Shown here: positions 7,905 to 11,082 of the stretch, piece after piece
How the letters are laid out: the number at the start of each line of letters is the position of its first letter
How positions within the stretch are numbered: the stretch's first letter is position 1
NCBI GenBank assembly: GCA_030667645.1
Contig: DAOUVM010000040.1
Coordinates: forward strand, 1 to 11,082
Direction: 5' to 3'
DNA length: 11,082 bases
Source: Ardenticatenales bacterium
Lineage (GTDB): Bacteria; Chloroflexota; Anaerolineae; Promineifilales; UBA4811
Notes under the pieces: model-generated
Told to the model about the DNA's origin: nothing
Databases searched by the model: none
Seen by the model: only the letters and a program-made list of their open reading frames with translations
Translations under genes and position numbers: made by a program

Positions 7905-7933
7905 ATTCTACACTGTGCGGTACCCTGTGCCTG
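7905..7933 (-). promoter_or_regulatory. Candidate promoter of the pyrH operon (weak)
   Basis: On the minus strand, TAGAAT (7910-7905) matches the -10 consensus at five of six positions. At 17 bp upstream, CAGGCA (7933-7928) matches the -35 box at only three positions. Transcription would start near 7898, giving a ~50-nt leader to the ATG at 7846. A second weak -10 candidate, TACAAT, lies at 8034-8029. A promoter is expected here because the tsf terminator lies just upstream, but which box is used is uncertain. Confidence 0.3.
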
Positions 7934-7964
7934 TCGGTCCAGGACAGGTGCGCCCGGTACAGTG
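7911..7964. repeat. Imperfect interrupted palindrome upstream of pyrH
   Basis: Outer arms CACTGT (7911-7916) and ACAGTG (7959-7964) enclose inner arms CCTGTC (7930-7935) and GACAGG (7943-7948) around a 7-nt centre. The two arm pairs share nearly the same midpoint. The element directly abuts the candidate TAGAAT box at 7905-7910. It could be an operator, or a leader hairpin if transcription starts further upstream near 8020. No T-run follows, so it is not an intrinsic terminator. Confidence 0.45.
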
Positions 7965-8049
7965 CACTTGATTCACCATTCAAAGCAAGTCAGTCCTTGG
8001 CAGGTGCCAATCTGAATGGATGATGGTGATTGTATCCAAGCCGGAGAGA

Positions 8050-8107
8050 AAAGCAAATGGTGGGGGCGGCCGGCCGGGCGCACGGGAGCCGGCCGGTCGC
8101 CCCCACC
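8050..8107 (-). terminator. Terminator of the rpsB-tsf operon
   Basis: Arms 8059-8077 and 8089-8107 form a 19-bp stem with one imperfect pair (8069/8097) and an 11-nt loop. The stem is almost all G and C. On the minus strand it begins 3 nt after the tsf stop codon and is followed by ATTTGCTTTTCTCTC, with nine T in fifteen bases. This fits a Rho-independent terminator on the minus strand; the T-tract is interrupted, so efficiency is uncertain. The plus-strand side has no T-tract. Confidence 0.75.
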
Positions 8108-8110
8108 GGC

Positions 8111-9007
8111 TCAGTCCAACGATTCGCCCAACTCATAGCGGGCAAAGCGATGAACGGTGATTTCTTCCCCTAGCGCGGTCGCCCGCTGCTTGAGCAGTTC
8201 GCCGACCTTGACTTTGTCGTCCTTGACAAAAGGCTGCTCGAATAGGACAACATCCTCAAAGTACTTTTTCAGGCGCCCCTGTACGATTCTCTCCACAATG
8301 GGCTCGGGCTTGCCAGAGGCCAGCGCCTGCGTGCGATATATCTCGGTCTCCGCTTCCAGTGTCTCCCCGGACATCTCCTCGCGAGTCACGCAGATGGGAG
8401 CACAAGCAGCGATATGAAGCGCGAGATCGTGTGCCGTGCCGGCAAAGGATTCCGCTGCCGCACCGGCGGCTGTCTCGCTGCCAAGCTCCAACATGACCCC
8501 GACCCGGTTCCCTGGGTGCAGGTAGACCTCAACCACACCCGGCCTGTCGCCGACCTCAAAGCGCGCAAAACGCCGTACAGCTATGTTCTCGCCGGTGATC
8601 GAGATCTGACTCTGGAAAAGCTCGGCGGGACTCGTGCTTGAATCCTTGACGAACGGCCGAGCCATCACCTCGTCGAGCGTCTGCCCCTCGTCGGCAAGAG
8701 CCAAAAAGTGATCGGCCAAGCCGCTAGCAAAGGCCACAAACTCCTTGCTACGGCCCACAAAATCGGTTTCACAGTTGACCTCTACCAAAAGGCCTGCCTG
8801 CCCACCCTCGCCGCGGGCTTCGATGCGCCCCTCGGCAGCCTGGCGGCCCGACCGTTTTGCCGCTCTAGCCAGGCCCCTCTCCCGCAAGAGACGGACGGCC
8901 TCCTTGAAATCCCCGCCGCTCGTCTCGAGTGCCTTTTTCGTGTCCAGCACCCCGGCGCCGGTTGCTTCGCGGAGCTCCTTGATCATCTTGACATTGATTG
9001 TCACCAA
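8111..9007 (-). CDS. tsf: Translation elongation factor Ts
   Basis: EF-Ts exchanges GDP for GTP on EF-Tu. The 298-residue product has the N-terminal UBA-like domain at 1-54 (KELREATGAGVLDTKKAL at 10-27), then the core with VNCETDFV (77-84), the EF-Tu contact motif. The second half of the core and C-terminal module follow, with the EEMSGETLEAE region and the KYFEDVVLFEQPFVKD segment. Length is normal. The start is taken as TTG at 9007, which gives the usual spacing to KELRE and sits 8 nt after AGGAGG. A GTG immediately next (9004) is an equally possible start one residue shorter, and an internal ATG encodes M8. Only 3 nt separate it from the rpsB stop, and its ribosome-binding site lies inside the last Glu codons of rpsB. 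The mRNA ends at the hairpin just after the stop. Confidence 0.95.
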   Translation of the reverse strand: MVTINVKMIKELREATGAGVLDTKKALETSGGDFKEAVRLLRERGLARAAKRSGRQAAEGRIEARGEGGQAGLLVEVNCETDFVGRSKEFVAFASGLADHFLALADEGQTLDEVMARPFVKDSSTSPAELFQSQISITGENIAVRRFARFEVGDRPGVVEVYLHPGNRVGVMLELGSETAAGAAAESFAGTAHDLALHIAACAPICVTREEMSGETLEAETEIYRTQALASGKPEPIVERIVQGRLKKYFEDVVLFEQPFVKDDKVKVGELLKQRATALGEEITVHRFARYELGESLD

Positions 9008-9010
9008 CTC

Positions 9011-10051
9011 CTACTCCTCCTCATCGGTCGCCGGCTCGGCGGCGGCACCCTCATCGGTCGCCAGCTCGGCGGCGGCACCCTCATCGGTCGCCAGCTCGGC
9101 GGCGGCACCCTCGTCGGTCGCTGGCTGGGCGGCGGCACCCTCGTCGGTCGCCGGCTGGGCGGCAGCCTCGTCGGTCGCCGCCTGGGCGGCAGCCTCATCC
9201 GTCTTTACCGTCTCTGTGGTTCTGTCGGCCGCAAAATGGAGACTCCCATCCCGCAGCTTGGCCAGGGTGGCTTCGCCCAGATAGGCCTCGTCGGCCGCCT
9301 CGTCGTCGAAATGGTCAATCGCCTCCAGTGGCAGTCCCTCAACAGAGACCATATCCAGCTCTTCCTTGCGGGTGGCGGCCCCTTCCAGGACCGCGTCAGC
9401 CATCTTGGAGGTGATTAGTTTGATGGCACGGATCGCATCATCGTTGGCGGGAATGACATGATCAATCTTATCCGGGTCGCAGTTGGTGTCGACCATGGCG
9501 ATCACCGGGATTCCAAGGATGTTCGATTCGTGGACGGCTGTCTCTTCCCGCACGGTATCCACCACAAAGATCCTATCAGGCAAACGCGTCATCTCGCGGA
9601 TACCACCCAGGCGGTGGTTCAGCTTTTCAATCTTGCGTGTGAGTTGGAGCGCCTCCTTCTTGGTGATCAGGTCGAACTCACCCCGATCGCGGCGCGCCTC
9701 CAGATTCTTCAGGTATTGAATGCGCTCACGTATGGTTCGCCAGTTGGTCAGAGTGCCGCCCAACCAGCGCTGATTGACGTAGGACATCCCACATCGACTC
9801 GCCTCTGCCTCAATGGCCTCTTGTGCCTGGCGCTTGGTGCCTACGAAGAGCACTGTACCGCCTTCAGATACTGTCTCTCGCACCAGCCTGTGAGCCTCTT
9901 CAACCGCGACGATGGTCTGCTGCAGATCAATAATGTGAATTCCACTACGTTCGCCAAAGATGTAGGGACCCATCTTGGGATTCCACCGACTGGCCCGGTG
10001 CCCGAAATGCACACCGGTCTCCAGTAGCGCCCGGATAGAGATTATGGCCAT
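9011..10051 (-). CDS. rpsB: 30S ribosomal protein S2 with long repetitive acidic C-terminal tail
   Basis: S2 is a small-subunit protein needed for initiation and for S1 binding. The 346-residue product is about 90-100 residues longer than usual. The core (1-230) is conventional: LLETGVHFGHRASRWNPKM (9-27), FVGTKRQAQ (69-77), NQRWLGGTLTNW (93-104), LPDRIFVVD (157-165), NILGIPVIAMVDTNCDPD (177-194) and IPANDDAIRAI (200-210). Residues 230-283 form a less conserved acidic extension. Residues 284-346 are tandem repeats of a 9- or 10-residue unit of the form TDEGAAAEPA, ending TDEEE; this tail is probably disordered and negatively charged. The ATG at 10051 has AGGAGG with 6-nt spacing, a strong site. 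It is the first gene of the rpsB-tsf operon, with a promoter at 10184-10212 and a ~125-nt leader. Confidence 0.96.
   Translation of the reverse strand: MAIISIRALLETGVHFGHRASRWNPKMGPYIFGERSGIHIIDLQQTIVAVEEAHRLVRETVSEGGTVLFVGTKRQAQEAIEAEASRCGMSYVNQRWLGGTLTNWRTIRERIQYLKNLEARRDRGEFDLITKKEALQLTRKIEKLNHRLGGIREMTRLPDRIFVVDTVREETAVHESNILGIPVIAMVDTNCDPDKIDHVIPANDDAIRAIKLITSKMADAVLEGAATRKEELDMVSVEGLPLEAIDHFDDEAADEAYLGEATLAKLRDGSLHFAADRTTETVKTDEAAAQAATDEAAAQPATDEGAAAQPATDEGAAAELATDEGAAAELATDEGAAAEPATDEEE
9021..9194. repeat. Tandem repeat array (four 30-bp + two 27-bp units) inside rpsB
   Basis: Units start at 9021, 9051, 9081, 9111 (30 bp each), 9141 and 9168 (27 bp each). Each begins TCATCGGTCG or TCGTCGGTCG and ends in GGCGGCACCC or GGCAGCC. 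Units two and three are identical over all 30 bases, which points to recent duplication. Unit lengths are multiples of three, so copy-number change would keep the rpsB frame. On the minus strand each unit encodes a TDE(G)AAA-type segment of the S2 tail. Confidence 0.93.
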
Positions 10052-10157
10052 GGGGGACCTCCTTCTGTTTGTTGTTTTCCTCCGCCTCCTTCATCCTCGA
10101 CCAGAACCAGAGGCCATACTGGCACATCCGCTCGAGTCCAGAGGCGTGCATAATAGA

Positions 10158-10175
10158 GCCGGGCACGAGCCCGGC
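10158..10175 (-). promoter_or_regulatory. 5'-terminal stem-loop of the rpsB leader
   Basis: GCCGGGC (10158-10164) and GCCCGGC (10169-10175) are perfect 7-bp arms around a four-base loop. The predicted transcription start from the promoter at 10184-10212 is near 10177, so the hairpin would sit at the very 5' end of the rpsB-tsf mRNA. No T-run follows, so it is not a terminator. It may protect the 5' end or serve S2 autoregulation; both roles are inference. Confidence 0.5.
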
Positions 10176-10183
10176 AGGGCAAG

Positions 10184-10212
10184 AGTATAGCAGAAATCGG
10201 TATTGCTGCAAA
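10184..10212 (-). promoter_or_regulatory. Promoter of rpsB-tsf with extended -10
   Basis: On the minus strand, TTTGCA (10212-10207, four of six) and TATACT (10189-10184, five of six) are 17 bp apart. TGC directly before the -10 box makes an extended -10 element, which offsets the weaker -35. The predicted start is near 10177, about 125 nt before the rpsB ATG. This is the best promoter match I find upstream of rpsB. Confidence 0.65.
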
Positions 10213-10402
10213 CGAAACGTGAGAGGGTGTGGCCAAACATCCAGGGAGCCGATGGCACATGCCAAACCCATGCTCCAGGAGGGGAAAGGGGGTCTGGGAG
10301 GGCACAAAGCGCCCTCCCAAGCCCTGATATCTCCGTGTGCGCGGCGCCCATAACGATCAGGTAGCGCATATTTCGACACCCCCTCCATCTCGGTGCTGTG
10401 CC

Positions 10403-10430
10403 TTGACACTGCTATCCCATTTGCTATAAT
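10403..10430 (+). promoter_or_regulatory. Consensus promoter of the initiator tRNA gene
   Basis: TTGACA (10403-10408) and TATAAT (10425-10430) are both perfect, with a 16-bp spacer and an extended -10 TG at 10422-10423. The start would fall near 10437, leaving a 5' leader of only about four bases before the mature tRNA at 10441. This is the strongest promoter-like sequence in the window and fits a highly transcribed stable RNA. Confidence 0.9.
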
Positions 10431-10440
10431 CCCGACACGA

Positions 10441-10512
10441 TGCGGGGTAGAGCAGAGGCAGCTCGTCGGGCTCATAACCCGGAGGTCCCTGGTTCGAATC
10501 CAGGCCCCGCTA
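10441..10512 (+). tRNA. Initiator tRNA-fMet (CAT anticodon)
   Basis: The sequence folds as a complete cloverleaf of 72 nt without CCA. The acceptor strands are TGCGGGG and CCCCGCT, with A as the discriminator. The D-stem is GAGC/GCTC with a 7-nt loop (AGAGGCA). The anticodon arm is TCGGG-CTCATAA-CCCGG with CAT at 10473-10475, and the T-arm is CCTGG-TTCGAAT-CCAGG. Three features mark it as the initiator: three consecutive G:C pairs at the base of the anticodon stem, an A11:T24 pair in the D-stem, and no Watson-Crick pair at 1:72. Here position 1:72 is T/T rather than the common C/A. The 3' CCA is not encoded (CTA follows the discriminator), so it must be added enzymatically. An intrinsic terminator follows directly. 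Confidence 0.95.
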
Positions 10513-10516
10513 CTAT

Positions 10517-10545
10517 AAGCGCTCTCTTGAGCGCTTTTTTTGTTT
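10517..10545 (+). terminator. Intrinsic terminator of tRNA-fMet
   Basis: AAGCGCTC (10517-10524) and GAGCGCTT (10529-10536) form a perfect 8-bp stem with a TCTT loop. The T-run at 10535-10541 continues, after one G, with TTT. It begins 5 nt after the tRNA discriminator base, so the transcript is a single-tRNA unit. Confidence 0.95.
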
Positions 10546-11082
10546 CTGAGCTCCCTTGAATCAGGGTTCAGGCTGCTAACCCACGGGTCGCAGGGCCTGT
10601 TCCCACATCCACTACCTCAGCAGTCCGGTTGCCCGAGCTACATCACCGAATGAGATGCTGTGGCGGGTGTCTGTTTTCGATCAATATGGAATCCGCCCTT
10701 TTCAGGTTGATACCGGTGTGAAAACAGATGAACCTCACCGCTGTGCGGACCGGGGGGATGTTGCGGATGGAGCAAGTCAGCCCGCCCCGTCTCATTGAAA
10801 AACAGCCCTTCATAGAGCGGATATGCTAGCTGCTCAGTCGGGTGCGTTAAACACGGTGCAAAGATCATCTGCCACCCTGCCGAGCATTTCCTTGGGGGGC
10901 GCAGGTGCTGTCGTTCCGCTGTAGGTGAAACTGACAGCTTTGCCAGGGAATACCACCAAAGACGGCCCTGCGAGCTGCCCCAAGACCAGGATGATCATCG
11001 GTGACACCTGCACTGGCTCATGCGCAGGTTCATATGTGATGTGCTGTCACTCGGCCCAGTCCAATGGCTACCAGTCTATGCA
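10546..11082. other. Region with no recognisable gene
   Basis: About 540 bases after the tRNA terminator hold no product I recognise. The longest frame with an ATG is on the minus strand at 10868-10638 (76 codons); without requiring ATG the same frame stays open further upstream. It has no clear ribosome site and no motif I know. A second minus-strand frame upstream of it contains a short hydrophobic run and ends in a stop inside the first frame. The overlap of two partial frames could mean a decayed or frameshifted gene, or chance. Loose inverted repeats near 11001-11050 (GTGACA/TGTCAC and ACCTGC/GCAGGT) are noted without a function. Confidence 0.4.

Larger units (their letters stand above)
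10052..10440. other. Divergent intergenic region between rpsB and the tRNA gene
   Basis: This ~390-bp region has no gene I can support. The rpsB leader occupies 10052 to about 10177, with a promoter at 10184-10212 and a stem-loop at 10158-10175. The tRNA promoter lies at 10403-10430. In between, 10295-10319 is an inverted repeat: TGGGAGGGC and GCCCTCCCA arms, extended by two further pairs on the minus strand, around a TTT loop. No T-run follows it in either direction. Confidence 0.7.

Noticed and set aside
7847..7906. 20-residue N-terminal extension of PyrH from an ATG at 7906
   Set aside because: The residues are not PyrH-like, there is no ribosome site, and the ATG overlaps a possible -10 box.
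9021..9194. Possible CRISPR array
   Set aside because: The units are directly contiguous without spacers and are in frame within rpsB.
8708..9418. Repetitive Gly/Leu/Arg-rich and Ser/Ala-rich + strand frames
   Set aside because: They read the other strand of the rpsB 30-bp repeats. Repeat units that are multiples of three keep several frames open at once, so the low-complexity proteins are by-products.
10295..10319. Intrinsic terminator at the 11-bp hairpin upstream of rpsB
   Set aside because: Neither strand has a T-run after the stem and no gene ends there. It is described only as an inverted repeat.
9945..10475. 176-codon minus-strand frame across the rpsB start and leader
   Set aside because: It overlaps rpsB out of frame, the rpsB promoter, the tRNA promoter and part of the tRNA. 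It has no recognisable domain.
1..11082. Undescribed defence, mobile or biosynthetic system
   Set aside because: Every confident gene is a known housekeeping or envelope gene. I see no transposase, integrase, toxin-antitoxin, retron, CRISPR or att-like structure.

Overview
This window is a stretch of core bacterial chromosome. It carries translation, RNA-turnover, envelope-precursor and central-carbon genes, and I see no phage, plasmid, IS, CRISPR or defence-type content. Base composition is GC-rich by eye (upper 50s percent). RNase Y, a LysM/M23 envelope protein, a class I fructose-1,6-bisphosphatase and general sequence resemblance suggest a non-proteobacterial lineage. My best guess is Chloroflexota, but that rests on recalled resemblance and is weak.

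Layout, left to right. (1) The 3' two thirds of rny (RNase Y, + strand, cut by the window edge) converges on a minus-strand LysM plus M23 peptidase gene. (2) On the minus strand, rho follows, with its own near-consensus promoter whose -35 box lies in the end of fbp. (3) A compact minus-strand operon runs pyrH > frr > uppS > cdsA > fbp, with 4-44 nt gaps. (4) Upstream of it is the minus-strand operon rpsB > tsf, closed by a very GC-rich hairpin with a T-rich tail. (5) Divergent from rpsB is a + strand initiator tRNA gene (CAT anticodon) with a consensus extended -10 promoter and a textbook intrinsic terminator. (6) The last ~540 bases hold no gene I can recognise.

The genes fit together as a growth-linked block: initiator tRNA, ribosomal protein S2 and EF-Ts (initiation and elongation), UMP kinase (pyrimidine nucleotides), ribosome recycling factor, undecaprenyl-PP synthase and CDP-diglyceride synthase (cell-wall lipid carrier and phospholipid precursors), FBPase (gluconeogenesis), then Rho and RNase Y (transcription termination and mRNA decay). 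rpsB-tsf-pyrH-frr-uppS-cdsA is the widely conserved bacterial order. Here fbp and rho occupy the place where dxr/rseP often follow.

I did not find an undescribed multi-gene system. The points worth a second look are small: a 30/27-bp tandem repeat that gives S2 a long acidic Ala/Glu/Asp tail, with the tail's last codons serving as the tsf ribosome-binding site; an apparent U1-U72 mismatch and short D-loop in the initiator tRNA; a stem-loop at the predicted 5' end of the rpsB mRNA; a palindromic element before pyrH; and the separate rho promoter with a ~190-nt leader.
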